The notes under the pieces were generated by a model. The model was not told where the DNA came from. It saw only the letters and a program-made list of their open reading frames with translations, and searched no databases. 64,000 bases of DNA from Mycobacterium sp. Root135 (lineage in GTDB: Bacteria > Actinomycetota > Actinomycetes > Mycobacteriales > Mycobacteriaceae), in the NCBI RefSeq assembly GCF_001426545.1, contig NZ_LMEZ01000009.1, positions 549,524 through 613,523 on the forward strand, given 5' to 3'. Position numbers and translations under genes: made by a program. Shown piece after piece: positions 41,519 to 50,444 of this stretch (positions within the stretch are counted from its first letter, which is position 1; each line of letters opens with the position of its first letter).

Positions 41519-43368
41519 TGGCGACTTTATTGAGGCTTGCTACGGCTGGCTCGGTCGACGACGGCAAGTCCACGCTGATCGGCAGGCTGCTGTTCGACAG
41601 CAAGGCCGTCATGGAGGACCAACTCGCCGCGGTGCAGCGCACCTCCAAGGAGCGCGGTCACGACTACACCGACCTCGCCCTGGTGACCGACGGCCTCCGC
41701 GCCGAGCGCGAACAGGGCATCACCATCGACGTCGCGTACCGCTACTTCGCCACGGCCAAGCGGAAATTCATCATCGCCGACACCCCGGGCCACGTGCAGT
41801 ACACCCGCAACATGGTGACGGGAGCCTCGACCGCGCAGCTGGTCATCGTGTTGGTCGACGCGCGGCACGGGCTGCTGGAGCAGTCGCGGCGGCACGCGTT
41901 CCTGGCGTCCCTGCTTGGCATTCAGCACATCGTGTTGGCGGTCAACAAGATGGACCTGGTCGACTGGAGCCAGGAGCGGTTCGAGAAGATCCGCGACGAC
42001 TTCCACGAGTTCGCCGCACGACTCGACGTGCAGGACGTCACGACCATCCCGCTGTCGGCGCTCAACGGCGACAACGTGGTAGCCAAGTCCGACGCCTCGC
42101 CCTGGTACGAGGGTCCAGCCCTGCTGTCGCACCTCGAAGAGGTATACATCGCCGGTGACCGCAACCTGGTCGACGTCCGCTTTCCCGTCCAGTACGTCAT
42201 CCGGCCGCAGACCCGCGAGCACGCCGACCATCGCAGCTACGCGGGCACCATCGCCAGCGGCGTGATGCGCACGGGCGACGAGGTCGTGGTGCTGCCTGCC
42301 GGTAAGACCAGTCGGATCACCGAAATCGAAGGCCCGGCAGGGCCTCTCACCGAGGCGTTCGCCTCGATGGCGGTGTCGATCAGCCTGGCCGACGACATCG
42401 ACATCTCGCGCGGCGACATGATTGCCCGGCCCAACAACCAGCCGCACGTCACCCAGGACTTCGACGCCACCGTGTGTTGGATGTCCGATGACGCGGCGCT
42501 GGAGCCCGGTCGCGACTACGTCATCAAGCACACGACGCGGACGACGCGCGCCAGGGTGACGGCGCTGGACTACCGGCTAGACGTCAACACGCTGCACCGC
42601 GACAAGAGCGCAACGGCGTTGAAGATCAACGAACTCGGCCGCGTGACGTTGCGGACGCAGGTGCCGCTGCTGCTCGACGAGTACTCGCGCAACGCCGCCA
42701 TCGGATCGTTCATCCTGATCGACCCGGACACCAACGGCACGGTGGCCGCGGGCATGGTCCGCGACACCACCCCGGCGGCGACCCGCACGGCAACCCCGAA
42801 CGCCGTCCGGCACCAGAATCTCGTCACCGCGGACGACCGGTTGTCGCGGGGCAGCACGGTGTGGTTCACGGGGCTCTCCGGCTCCGGAAAGTCGTCGGTC
42901 GCCATGCTCGTCGAACAGAAGCTGCTCGAAAGTGGGCGCCCGGCATACGTTCTCGACGGTGACAACCTGCGCCACGGGCTCAACGCCGACCTCGGCTTCA
43001 CGATGGCCGACCGTGCCGAGAACCTGCGACGGCTGGCACACATCGCGACGCTGCTGGCCGACTCCGGACAGATCGTGCTGGTGCCCGCCATCAGCCCGCT
43101 CGAGGAGCATCGGGCGCTCGCCCGCAAGGTTCACGAAGATCAGGGCTACGACTTCTTCGAAGTCTTCTGCGACACCCCGCTGCAGGATTGCGAACGTCGA
43201 GATCCCAAGGGTCTCTACGCCAAGGCGCGACGCGGCGAGATTACGCACTTCACCGGGATCGACAGCCCGTATCAGCGGCCGAAGAACCCGGATCTGCGCC
43301 TCACTCCGGACTGTGAAGTCACCGAACTGGCGCAATACGTCATCGACATGATCGACGCGAAGAAGTGA
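41518..43368 (+). CDS. cysNC: Bifunctional sulfate adenylyltransferase GTPase subunit / APS kinase
   Basis: A 616-residue fusion. N-terminal GTPase (G1 GSVDDGKST at about 11-19, DTPGHVQYTRN, NKMDLVDW) with EF-Tu-like beta domains, then an APS kinase from about residue 440 (Walker A GLSGSGKSS at about 452-460, DGDNLRHGLNADLGF, FFEVFCDTPL). It produces APS with CysD and phosphorylates it to PAPS, the donor for sulfotransferases such as the one encoded at 37559-38797. Counterpart of Rv1286. It overlaps cysQ by GTGA. Confidence 0.95.
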   Translation: MATLLRLATAGSVDDGKSTLIGRLLFDSKAVMEDQLAAVQRTSKERGHDYTDLALVTDGLRAEREQGITIDVAYRYFATAKRKFIIADTPGHVQYTRNMVTGASTAQLVIVLVDARHGLLEQSRRHAFLASLLGIQHIVLAVNKMDLVDWSQERFEKIRDDFHEFAARLDVQDVTTIPLSALNGDNVVAKSDASPWYEGPALLSHLEEVYIAGDRNLVDVRFPVQYVIRPQTREHADHRSYAGTIASGVMRTGDEVVVLPAGKTSRITEIEGPAGPLTEAFASMAVSISLADDIDISRGDMIARPNNQPHVTQDFDATVCWMSDDAALEPGRDYVIKHTTRTTRARVTALDYRLDVNTLHRDKSATALKINELGRVTLRTQVPLLLDEYSRNAAIGSFILIDPDTNGTVAAGMVRDTTPAATRTATPNAVRHQNLVTADDRLSRGSTVWFTGLSGSGKSSVAMLVEQKLLESGRPAYVLDGDNLRHGLNADLGFTMADRAENLRRLAHIATLLADSGQIVLVPAISPLEEHRALARKVHEDQGYDFFEVFCDTPLQDCERRDPKGLYAKARRGEITHFTGIDSPYQRPKNPDLRLTPDCEVTELAQYVIDMIDAKK

Positions 43369-44117
43369 GCCCCACCGATCACGAGTTGGCGGCTCGCCTG
43401 GCGACCGAGGCGGGCGAGCTGCTCCTCGGTGTGCGGACAGAGCTTGCCGACGCCACCGCCGCCGAACGAAAGGATGCCGGGGACAAGCGTGCCCACGCCT
43501 TTCTGATGACGGCGTTGGCGGCCGAGCGGCCCGACGACGCGGTGCTGTCGGAGGAGGCCAGCGAGGAGGAGAAGGCCAACTCGAAACGCTTGGTCGCCGA
43601 GCGGGTCTGGATCGTCGACCCCCTCGACGGCACGCGGGAGTTCGGTGAGCTGGGTCGCGAGGACTGGGCGGTGCACGTGGCGCTGTGGCAGTCCGGCGAA
43701 CTGGTCGCCGGCGCGGTCGCGCTGCCCGCGCAAGGCGTCACCTTGGCGACACCCAACGTGCCGCCGCCGCCTGCTTCGCCAGATGCGCCACGGATCATCG
43801 TGTCTAGGACCCGGCCGCCTGCGATCGCGCTTGCGGTGCGGGAAGCCCTGAACGGCACGTTGGTCGAAATGGGCTCGGCGGGAGCCAAAGTGGCCGCGGT
43901 CGTGCAGGGCGTCGCGGACGCCTACGTGCACGCCGGCGGTCAGTACGAGTGGGACTCGGCCGCCCCGGTCGCCGTGGCCCGCGCGGCGGGTCTGTTCACC
44001 TCGCGCTTGGACGGGTCACCGCTTCGGTACAACCAGGCCGACGTGCTGCTGCCGGACCTGATCGTCTGCCGTCCGGAGTTGGCCGATGCGGTATTGGCGG
44101 TCACCACCGCCCATTGA
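43365..44117 (+). CDS. cysQ: CysQ-like 3'-phosphoadenosine-5'-phosphate phosphatase
   Basis: A 250-residue inositol-monophosphatase-fold enzyme. Metal and substrate motifs: SEEASEE, WIVDPLDGTREF and YEWDSAAPVAVARAAG. It removes the 3'-phosphate from PAP or PAPS and so relieves product inhibition of sulfotransferases and balances the PAPS pool. GTG start overlapping the cysNC stop makes it the third gene of the sulfate activation operon. Confidence 0.88.
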   Translation: MSPTDHELAARLATEAGELLLGVRTELADATAAERKDAGDKRAHAFLMTALAAERPDDAVLSEEASEEEKANSKRLVAERVWIVDPLDGTREFGELGREDWAVHVALWQSGELVAGAVALPAQGVTLATPNVPPPPASPDAPRIIVSRTRPPAIALAVREALNGTLVEMGSAGAKVAAVVQGVADAYVHAGGQYEWDSAAPVAVARAAGLFTSRLDGSPLRYNQADVLLPDLIVCRPELADAVLAVTTAH

Positions 44118-44180
44118 GCGTCGAGCGTGGGCCTTGAGGACGAAATATCGACGATCGGCGTACACAACCCCCACGGTCGG

Positions 44181-44192
44181 TAGGTTGATGCG
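44181..44192 (+). promoter_or_regulatory. Leaderless -10 box of the isochorismatase-like gene
   Basis: TAGGTT (44181-44186) followed by 6 bases and ATG 44193. Confidence 0.5.
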
Positions 44193-44789
44193 ATGAGCAA
44201 TCCCACGCTGCGCACGCTGTCCGAACTCCCGTCGACGCCGGCACCCTTGGCCGAGTCGACCCTCGTGCTGATCGACTGCCAGAACACCTATACCCAAGGC
44301 GTCATGGAGCTCGAGGGCGTACAGGCAGCGCTGGACGAAGCGGCGGCACTGCTCGATCGCGCGCGGTCGGCCGGGATCCCCATCATCCACGTCCAGCACT
44401 CCGACGGCCCCGGGTCGCTCTACGACATCGAGGGGGAGAGCGGGGCCATCGTCACGCGCGTCGCCCCGCGTGACGGTGAAGCCGTCGTGACGAAGCAGTA
44501 TCCAAACTCGTTCGTGGAGACCGACTTCGACGACAAGTTGAAGGCCGTGAACGCTAGCAATTTGGTGATCGCCGGTTTCATGACGCACATGTGCGTGAAC
44601 TCGACCGCCCGCGGCGCGTTCAACGCCGGCTACGCACCGACGGTGGTCGCTGCCGCGACCGCCACGCGATCGCTGCCAGGAGTCGGCGGGGAACCGGTGA
44701 CGGCGTCCACCCTCCAGTCGGCCAGCCTGGCCGCGCTCTCCGATCTGTTCGCCGTGGTGGTCCGCGACGGTTCGGGCATTCCCGACTGA
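44193..44789 (+). CDS. Isochorismatase-like cysteine hydrolase
   Basis: A 198-residue cysteine hydrolase. The catalytic triad is visible: D28 (LIDCQ), K101 (VTKQYPNSF) and C134 (THMCVNST). A cis-peptide context precedes the cysteine. Family members hydrolyse small amides such as nicotinamide or carbamoylated compounds, and the exact substrate cannot be read. It is cytoplasmic, likely leaderless, and separate from the cys operon (75-base gap with its own -10 box). Confidence 0.83.
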   Translation: MSNPTLRTLSELPSTPAPLAESTLVLIDCQNTYTQGVMELEGVQAALDEAAALLDRARSAGIPIIHVQHSDGPGSLYDIEGESGAIVTRVAPRDGEAVVTKQYPNSFVETDFDDKLKAVNASNLVIAGFMTHMCVNSTARGAFNAGYAPTVVAAATATRSLPGVGGEPVTASTLQSASLAALSDLFAVVVRDGSGIPD

Positions 44790-44901
44790 TACCGCAGGGC
44801 GCAGCAAATCTTCTGGTACCTTGCGAGCTGTCGTAAATGACGGTCGCGAAATTTGCTGAAATTGGGCCTCGCGGCGTCGCGCCGCACCATTTGGGGGTCC
44901 A

Positions 44902-46839
44902 ATGAGCAATCGCCACCGCACCATGCTTCGAACGATGGCGACGAAGACCGTCGTCGCTGTCCTACCGGTTGCGCTGACGTGCGCTTACGCCAGCAATCTG
45001 TTCGTGCCCCAGCCGCCGCGCCTGGCCGCCTACGACGTCCAGCCCGTCGCCGAGATCACCGTGTCCGGTTCGACTGTCGGCCTGGCTGATTCGAACCTCT
45101 ACTTCCTGAGGGACCCGTCCGACACGATCGACCCCGTTCGAGTCGCCCAGCATCTGGACCAAATGCAGGCACTCGGCGTCGACAACATCCGGGTGTACGT
45201 GCCGTGGAAGTACGTGGAAACGACCAAGGGCGAGTACGACTGGCGGGCGATGGACGTCATCATGTCCCTCGCCGCGGAGCGGGACATGGGCGTCTTGGCC
45301 GAGATGAACACCACGCCCGCCTGGGTGGACCCCGACGACCAATACAAGCCGGGGGCGGCTCATCCCGATCCCGAGGACTTCAAGGCCTTCGCGTCGGCCG
45401 TCGCCACCAGGTACGGCTCCACGGTGTCGGCCTACGAAATCTGGAACGAGCCCAACTACGTCGGCTTCTACGACCCGATCGATCCGGCCGCGTACGCCGA
45501 GCTGCTCAAGGCGGCCTACCCCGCTCTGAAGGACATCGACCCCACGGCGACGGTCGTCGCGGCGGGGCTCGGCCACACTCCGACCTATGACGACGGCAGT
45601 GCGCTGAGTCCGGTCGAGTTCCTCGACGGCATGTACGCCGCAGGTGCGAAGGGCTACTTCGACGCGCTGGCCTACCACCCGTACCAGGAGAGCACTCCCT
45701 TCTCCCAGGGAACCCCCGACGGTTATGCGCTCAATCAGGCGCTGGCGATGGTTGCGCTGATGGCCAGCAACGGTGACTACGTCACCGGACCCGGCGGGCA
45801 GCCACTGCTGGACGCCAACGGAGCTCCCATCACCAAGAAGATCTGGGCCACCGAATACGGTCTGGCCACCTCGAGGGTCTCCTACGAGCACCAAGCGGCT
45901 TACATCCAGGACTTCCTCGCGACGTGGAGCACGCAGTCGTGGGCGGGGCCGGCATACGTCTACACGACAGTCGACTCCAATCCCGGCAGTGACGATCCGG
46001 AGGAGAACTACGGCGTCTACACGCTCGACGCCAACGGCAATTGGGTGCGAAAGCCGGCAGCCCAGGTGCTGGCCGAGTGGATCCTGGCCCACCCGAATCA
46101 AACCTTCGACCCGGTGGGCCCAACGAAACCCGCCAACCCGTTGACCTCCTTCGTGGTGTTCCTGCAGAAGTTGGTTCAGCAGTTCAACCAGACGACGCGC
46201 TTGTTCGTCGACGCCGTCGTCACGGCCATCACGAACTTCCTCGGCTCGTTCACCCGCCCGGCAGTCGCCGACGCGGCCCCGTCGTCGCAGCGGGTGGCGC
46301 TCAGTTCCAGCGCCGACGAGTCGGCGGCGCAGGTCGGTGAGACCGCGAAGGGTGCCGTGAAGATTCAGCTCGACGCGACGGGTGCGGCGGGATCCGAGAC
46401 GGTTCACACCACCGCGATCACGGAATCGGCAGTGACGCAGACGACCGCTGACGCGAAGCCCATCGCCGCCGAGCCGGTCGTCATCGAGCCGTTGGTGTCG
46501 GAAACGACTGTCCCAGAATCCGTTTCGACTACCCCCGAAGACGTGCCGGCGGCAGGCGGCCTCGACGTTCCCGAATCCACTCCGGCAACGGAGAGCGGAA
46601 AGAGCTCGACGACGTCGGGCGCCGCGGCCGACGCACCTACCAAGAACACGACCGCCGACGAGAAGGACGGCCCCGAGCGTCCCGAGCAACCCGATCGCGA
46701 CAAGGCCCCATCTGCCGTGGCGGCCCCGGCTTCTCCGTCCGGGTCGACCACGGCCCAGTCCCACGCCGGCAAAGACCGCGGCGCCAAGCAGGACGGTGCA
46801 GAGTCGGCAAAGCCCGCGAGCAGCGGTTCCGACGACTAA
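44902..46839 (+). CDS. Secreted glycoside hydrolase (clan GH-A) with long disordered C-terminus
   Basis: A 645-residue exported protein. A signal/anchor lies in residues about 10-35. The TIM-barrel domain spans about 55-400 with the acid/base Glu in EIWNEPN (about residue 183) and the nucleophile Glu in WATEYG (about 318). This matches GH5/GH39-like clan GH-A enzymes. Residues about 440-645 are low-complexity Ala/Thr/Pro/Glu. It probably acts on an envelope or environmental polysaccharide. GGGGG lies about 4 bases before ATG 44902. Confidence 0.82.
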   Translation: MSNRHRTMLRTMATKTVVAVLPVALTCAYASNLFVPQPPRLAAYDVQPVAEITVSGSTVGLADSNLYFLRDPSDTIDPVRVAQHLDQMQALGVDNIRVYVPWKYVETTKGEYDWRAMDVIMSLAAERDMGVLAEMNTTPAWVDPDDQYKPGAAHPDPEDFKAFASAVATRYGSTVSAYEIWNEPNYVGFYDPIDPAAYAELLKAAYPALKDIDPTATVVAAGLGHTPTYDDGSALSPVEFLDGMYAAGAKGYFDALAYHPYQESTPFSQGTPDGYALNQALAMVALMASNGDYVTGPGGQPLLDANGAPITKKIWATEYGLATSRVSYEHQAAYIQDFLATWSTQSWAGPAYVYTTVDSNPGSDDPEENYGVYTLDANGNWVRKPAAQVLAEWILAHPNQTFDPVGPTKPANPLTSFVVFLQKLVQQFNQTTRLFVDAVVTAITNFLGSFTRPAVADAAPSSQRVALSSSADESAAQVGETAKGAVKIQLDATGAAGSETVHTTAITESAVTQTTADAKPIAAEPVVIEPLVSETTVPESVSTTPEDVPAAGGLDVPESTPATESGKSSTTSGAAADAPTKNTTADEKDGPERPEQPDRDKAPSAVAAPASPSGSTTAQSHAGKDRGAKQDGAESAKPASSGSDD

Positions 46840-46898
46840 CTGCCGGTGGCCGCACGGTTCATGCGTCATTTGGGGCAGGCGCAGTCGATGATGATCAC

Positions 46899-47552
46899 AT
46901 GACCCAGCCCTCGACCCGAATCACTCGGATCAACGAATATCAGGACGAGTCGCGCAGCGCGCTCGAAGCCCTCCTGGACAGCACGCCGCTGGCCACCGTC
47001 GCCCTGGTGCGCGACGGCCACCCGGTGATCTTTCCGACCGGATACGCGCGGGTCGGCACCGATCTGGTGATCCACGGTTCGACGGGGTCGCCGTGGCTCA
47101 GGGCGTTGTCGACAGGGCTGCCCGCGGCGGTGTCGGTCACCATGTTGGACGGCGTCGTCGTGGCGCGCAGCGCGTTCGAGTCGTCGTTTCGGTATCGCAG
47201 CGCCGCGCTGTTCGGCGTCTTCGAGCAGGTGTCCGGCGACGACAAGGCCAGCCTCTTGGAGACCCTCACCGACGGGTTCATTCCGGGTCGCGTCGCCGAG
47301 TTGCGGCCCAGTACCCGCAAGGAAATCGCCGCGACGCTGGTGCTGAAAATGCCGATCGGCGAGGACAATTGGTCCTTGAAGGTCAGCGCAGGCTGGCCAG
47401 ATGACCCCGACGAGGACGTCGCGGGGGACGCCTGGGCCGGCGTCGTGCCGATGGCCGTGACCTACGGGGAACCGTTGGCCGCTCCCGACCTCACCGAGGG
47501 CATCCCGGTGCCGGCGTCGGTCCTGGCGTTGGCCCAGCGCTCACTCCAGTAG
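46899..47552 (+). CDS. Pyridoxamine-5'-phosphate-oxidase-fold flavoprotein (NimA-like)
   Basis: A 217-residue split-barrel FMN-binding protein of the PNPOx-related group. It has LDSTPLATVALVRDGHPVIFP at the N-terminus, the FMN phosphate-binding stretch LVIHGSTGSPWLRAL and SFRYRSAALFG. These proteins reduce or bind flavin/F420-type cofactors; the substrate is unknown. The last 12 bases overlap the 3' end of the convergent nitrilase gene. Confidence 0.8.
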   Translation: MTQPSTRITRINEYQDESRSALEALLDSTPLATVALVRDGHPVIFPTGYARVGTDLVIHGSTGSPWLRALSTGLPAAVSVTMLDGVVVARSAFESSFRYRSAALFGVFEQVSGDDKASLLETLTDGFIPGRVAELRPSTRKEIAATLVLKMPIGEDNWSLKVSAGWPDDPDEDVAGDAWAGVVPMAVTYGEPLAAPDLTEGIPVPASVLALAQRSLQ

Positions 47553-48368
47553 CCCCACGCGACGGTAGAGGTCGGTGCGCCGGTCGCCGTGGACGTCGTT
47601 GTTGTCGTTGAATTGCTTGATCCGCGATTCGGCGAGGTCGACGTCGGCGGTGATCAGGCCCGGTGTGCCGAAGTCGGCGATCGCCATCGGGTAGCCGTCC
47701 GCGTCGACGATCACGCTGCCGCCGATCCAGTCCTGACCGCGTTCGGTACCGGCGCGGTCGCACACGGCGGTCGCCATCCGGTTCATGCCCGCGCCCGCGA
47801 GTGCGCGCACCAACTCGGTGGGCCGCTCGCCGACGGGGCGGGGCAGCAGCGGCCAATTGACCGGCGCGCAGAGCAGATCCGCGCCCTGCAGGGCCACCGC
47901 GCGCACCCACTCGGGGAACTCGACGTCGTAGCAGACCATCACGCCGAGGCGGCCGTGGTCGGTGTCCAGCAGCAGCGGTAGGTCGTCGGCCCGGTCGAAC
48001 ACGCGGTTCTCGGTGTCCCACAGGTGCGCCTTGCGGTAGACGCCGCGCAATCCGCTCGGGTCGACGACGGCAGCGCTGTTGTAGACCTTGTCGCCCGCAG
48101 CCTCCGGGAAGCCGGCGACGATGGTCAGATCGAACGCCTCGGCCAGATTGGCCCACGCGGTGATCGCCGGCCCGTCGCGGGTCTCGGCGAGCGACTCGAG
48201 CTCGGCGCGGTCGGCGAACACGTACCCCGACGAGGCGAGTTCCGGCAGCACCACGATCTGCGCTCCGTCGCGGGCCGCCTCCTCGATTGCGGTCGTGGCG
48301 GTGGTCAGGTTGCCGGTGGTGTCGCCGATGTGCAACGGGATCTGGCAGCAGGCGACGCGGGTAGTCAT
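47541..48368 (-). CDS. Carbon-nitrogen hydrolase (nitrilase superfamily)
   Basis: A 275-residue nitrilase-fold enzyme with the complete Glu-Lys-Cys triad: E43 (LPELASSG), K113 (YRKAHLW) and C146 (MVCYDVEFPE). The length and DVEFPE context fit amidase-type members (N-carbamoyl or aliphatic amide hydrolases) better than true nitrilases. ATG 48368 is chosen because the family core begins immediately after it. It is divergent from the Rrf2 regulator, with a palindrome next to the start. Confidence 0.83.
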   Translation of the reverse strand: MTTRVACCQIPLHIGDTTGNLTTATTAIEEAARDGAQIVVLPELASSGYVFADRAELESLAETRDGPAITAWANLAEAFDLTIVAGFPEAAGDKVYNSAAVVDPSGLRGVYRKAHLWDTENRVFDRADDLPLLLDTDHGRLGVMVCYDVEFPEWVRAVALQGADLLCAPVNWPLLPRPVGERPTELVRALAGAGMNRMATAVCDRAGTERGQDWIGGSVIVDADGYPMAIADFGTPGLITADVDLAESRIKQFNDNNDVHGDRRTDLYRRVGLLE

Positions 48369-48373
48369 GTGTC

Positions 48374-48387
48374 GATGGTGGACCATC
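48374..48387. promoter_or_regulatory. Palindrome between nitrilase and rrf2 genes
   Basis: GATGGT (48374-48379) and ACCATC (48382-48387), 6-bp arms with a 2-base centre, lie 5 bases from the nitrilase ATG. A candidate site for the Rrf2 regulator encoded on the other side. Confidence 0.4.
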
Positions 48388-48428
48388 CTCACGTATATCG
48401 CAGCCAGGTCGATGGCATGATTCGCTGC

Positions 48429-48899
48429 ATGCGGATGTCGGCCAAGGCGGAATACGCCGTTCGGGCGATGGTGCAACTGGCCACGGTCGCCGACGGCGTC
48501 CTCGTCAAGACCGACGATCTGGCCAAGGCGCAGGGCATTCCGCCACAGTTCCTCGTCGACATCCTGTCCGATCTGCGCACCGACCGGCTGGTCCGCAGTC
48601 ACCGCGGTCGCGACGGTGGCTACGCGTTGGCCAAGCCGGCGGCCGAGATCAGCATCGCCGACGTGTTGCGCTGCATCGACGGTCCCTTGGCCAGCGTCCG
48701 CGACATCGGTCTTGGCGATCTGCCGTATTCGGGGCCGACCGCGGCCCTGACCGACGTGTGGCGCGCGCTACGCGCCAGCATGCGGTCGGTGTTGGAGGAG
48801 ACCAGCCTGGCCGACGTCGCGACGGGCGATCTGCCAGGGCACGTCGCGGCCCTCGCCGGTGAGTACGTGGGCCAGGAAGAGGAACGCGGCCACGGCTGA
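48429..48899 (+). CDS. Rrf2 family transcriptional regulator, Rv1287-like
   Basis: A 156-residue winged-helix regulator. The N-terminal MSAKAEYAVRAMVQLA and HRGRDGGYALAKPA (wing) are classic Rrf2. Only one cysteine (VLRCIDG) is present, so a three-Cys iron-sulfur cluster as in IscR or NsrR is unlikely; a CymR-type cysteine-metabolism sensor is more plausible, which fits the nearby cys operon. The start is ATG 48429 by comparison with remembered Rv1287; ATG 48417 and 48435 are in frame. Confidence 0.85.
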   Translation: MRMSAKAEYAVRAMVQLATVADGVLVKTDDLAKAQGIPPQFLVDILSDLRTDRLVRSHRGRDGGYALAKPAAEISIADVLRCIDGPLASVRDIGLGDLPYSGPTAALTDVWRALRASMRSVLEETSLADVATGDLPGHVAALAGEYVGQEEERGHG

Positions 48900-48953
48900 G
48901 TGAATCCCGTGAACCGCCTTGGGTGCACTGCGGCGACGTTGCAGGATGTAGGC

Positions 48954-49967
48954 ATGAGTTTCGACGTCCGTTCCCTCGACAAGCCGGTCATCGTCGCTCC
49001 CATGGCGGGCGGCCCGACGACACCCGAGCTCGCCGCGGCGGGTTCCAACGCCGGTGGGCTCGGATTCCTGGCCGCCGGCTACCTCACCGCCGAGGTGCTG
49101 GCCGAGCGCATCGCCGCGGCGCGCCAGCTGACGACGGGGCCGCTGGGGGTGAACCTGTTCGTCGTGCAGTCGAGCGCGGCCCGGCCCACGGCGATCCAGG
49201 AGTACGCCAAGGCGTTGGGCGGCGAGTCGAAGCGGTACGGAGCCCGTCTCGGGGAGGCGCGTTTCGACGACGACCACTGGTCGGCGAAACTCGCCGTCGT
49301 AATGGACCTCAAACCCGAGGTGGTGTCGTTCACCTTCGGGCTGCCGTCGGCGCAGGAGTGTGCGCGTCTGCGCGACGCGGGCATCACCACCGTCGCCACC
49401 GTCACCACCCTCGCGGAGGCCGAGCGTGCCGTCGCCTGCGGGGTCGACGCCGTGGCGGCGCAGGGTCCCGCGGCGGGCGGGCATCGCGGCACGCTCGATC
49501 CCGCGGCATCCCCGGCGACTCAGCCGCTCGACCAGTTGGTGCGGTCGACGAGCATCGCGCTCGACGTTCCCGTGATCGCGGCGGGAGGTCTGATGACCGC
49601 GGCCGACCTCGCCGACGTCTTCGTGTCGGGAGCCGTTGCGGCGCAACTGGGCACGGCGTTCCTGCTGGCCGACGAGTCGGGCAGCAGCCCGGTGCACCGC
49701 GCGGCCCTGCGTGATCCTCAGTTCACCGAAACGGTTGTCACCAGGTGCTTCTCGGGGCGCTACGCACGTGGGCTTCGCAACCGCTTCGTCGACGACCACG
49801 ACGCGCAGGCACCGCTCGGCTACCCCGAGATTCACCACCTGACCAGCCCGGTGCGGGCGGCGTCGGTTCGCGCCGGTGATCCGCACGGTGCAAACATCTG
49901 GGCGGGCACCGGTTTTCGGAAAGCTGCCACCGGATCGGTCGCCGACATCATCGCATCGCTGGTGTGA
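48954..49967 (+). CDS. Nitronate monooxygenase / 2-nitropropane dioxygenase-like
   Basis: A 337-residue FMN TIM-barrel enzyme. PVIVAPMAGGPTTPELAAA at the N-terminus, the VNLF motif, QGPAAGGHRG and AAGGLMTAADLADVF with LGTAFLLADES match NMO family proteins that detoxify alkyl nitronates. It starts 54 bases after the Rrf2 stop. Downstream begins the conserved promoter block of the secreted protein gene. Confidence 0.85.
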   Translation: MSFDVRSLDKPVIVAPMAGGPTTPELAAAGSNAGGLGFLAAGYLTAEVLAERIAAARQLTTGPLGVNLFVVQSSAARPTAIQEYAKALGGESKRYGARLGEARFDDDHWSAKLAVVMDLKPEVVSFTFGLPSAQECARLRDAGITTVATVTTLAEAERAVACGVDAVAAQGPAAGGHRGTLDPAASPATQPLDQLVRSTSIALDVPVIAAGGLMTAADLADVFVSGAVAAQLGTAFLLADESGSSPVHRAALRDPQFTETVVTRCFSGRYARGLRNRFVDDHDAQAPLGYPEIHHLTSPVRAASVRAGDPHGANIWAGTGFRKAATGSVADIIASLV

Positions 49968-49973
49968 GTTCAC

Positions 49974-50039
49974 GGGGGCTAACCCCCGTTCAGGTCTCCG
50001 GAAAACGCCATGGGAACGACGTGGTCGAACTCATAGCGT
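49974..50039 (+). promoter_or_regulatory. Conserved promoter block, copy 1 (small secreted protein)
   Basis: GGGGGCTAACCCCC (49974-49987), 4 bases, then AGGTCTCCGGAAAACGCCAT (49992-50011), then 22 bases and a -10 box TAGCGT (50034-50039). The same order and spacing occurs on the minus strand at 53330-53264 in front of the sensor kinase gene. The first palindrome could also act as a terminator for the upstream gene. Confidence 0.65.
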
Positions 50040-50087
50040 TATGGCATCGGGGAGCGTCGGGCTCCCGGTCAAACAAGGAGACCGGCC

Positions 50088-50384
50088 GTGAAGCATTACC
50101 TCACAACAGCTTTCGCCACCACTGCCGTGGCCGTCGCGATCGGTTCCGCCGCAGTCGTCAATGCCGCGCCCAGTGGCCCGTCGCGGGTCGAGGACACGGT
50201 ACGGACGCTGGAGGCCAGCGGTTACCACGTCATCGTCAATCGCGTTGGCACCGGACAGCTCTCGTCGTGCACCGTCGCATCGGTTCACCCGGGTCAGACG
50301 TACTCGACGATGGACTCGCGGGGTGGCTCGTCGCCGGCGCTCACGGTCATCTCCAAGACGGTTCACGTCGACCTGGTGTGCTGA
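50088..50384 (+). CDS. Small secreted protein, two cysteines
   Basis: A 98-residue protein with a signal peptide (LTTAFATTAVAVAIGSAAVV, cleavage after VNA at about 27). The mature part of about 70 residues has SSCTV and a C-terminal LVC, probably one disulfide. No known domain. GTG 50088 has AAGGAGA about 10 bases upstream. Its promoter block is shared with the NarL-type two-component operon encoded next to it, so it is a likely target of, or signal for, that system. Confidence 0.7.
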   Translation: MKHYLTTAFATTAVAVAIGSAAVVNAAPSGPSRVEDTVRTLEASGYHVIVNRVGTGQLSSCTVASVHPGQTYSTMDSRGGSSPALTVISKTVHVDLVC

Positions 50385-50396
50385 TTGGACATTCGA

Positions 50397-50432
50397 AAAC
50401 GGCCACTTGCAGCGTGCTGCAAGTGGCCGTTT
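50397..50432. terminator. Perfect hairpin terminator
   Basis: Two 17-bp perfect arms (50397-50413 and 50416-50432, starting AAACGGCCACTTGC) with a 2-base loop, ending in TTT. It serves both the convergent secreted protein gene and the DUF4097 gene. Confidence 0.85.
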
Positions 50433-50444
50433 CGCGTGTGCGGG

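Noticed and set aside
47541..48368. Nitrilase as a part of the nitrile hydratase pathway
   Set aside because: It lies 8 kb away, next to an Rrf2 regulator, and its motifs fit amidase-type C-N hydrolases; no direct link to the cluster is visible.
49974..49987. Simple intrinsic terminator of the nitronate monooxygenase gene
   Set aside because: The hairpin alone would fit, but the same palindrome with identically spaced downstream elements occurs at 53317-53330 where no gene end is nearby, so a regulatory role is more likely.
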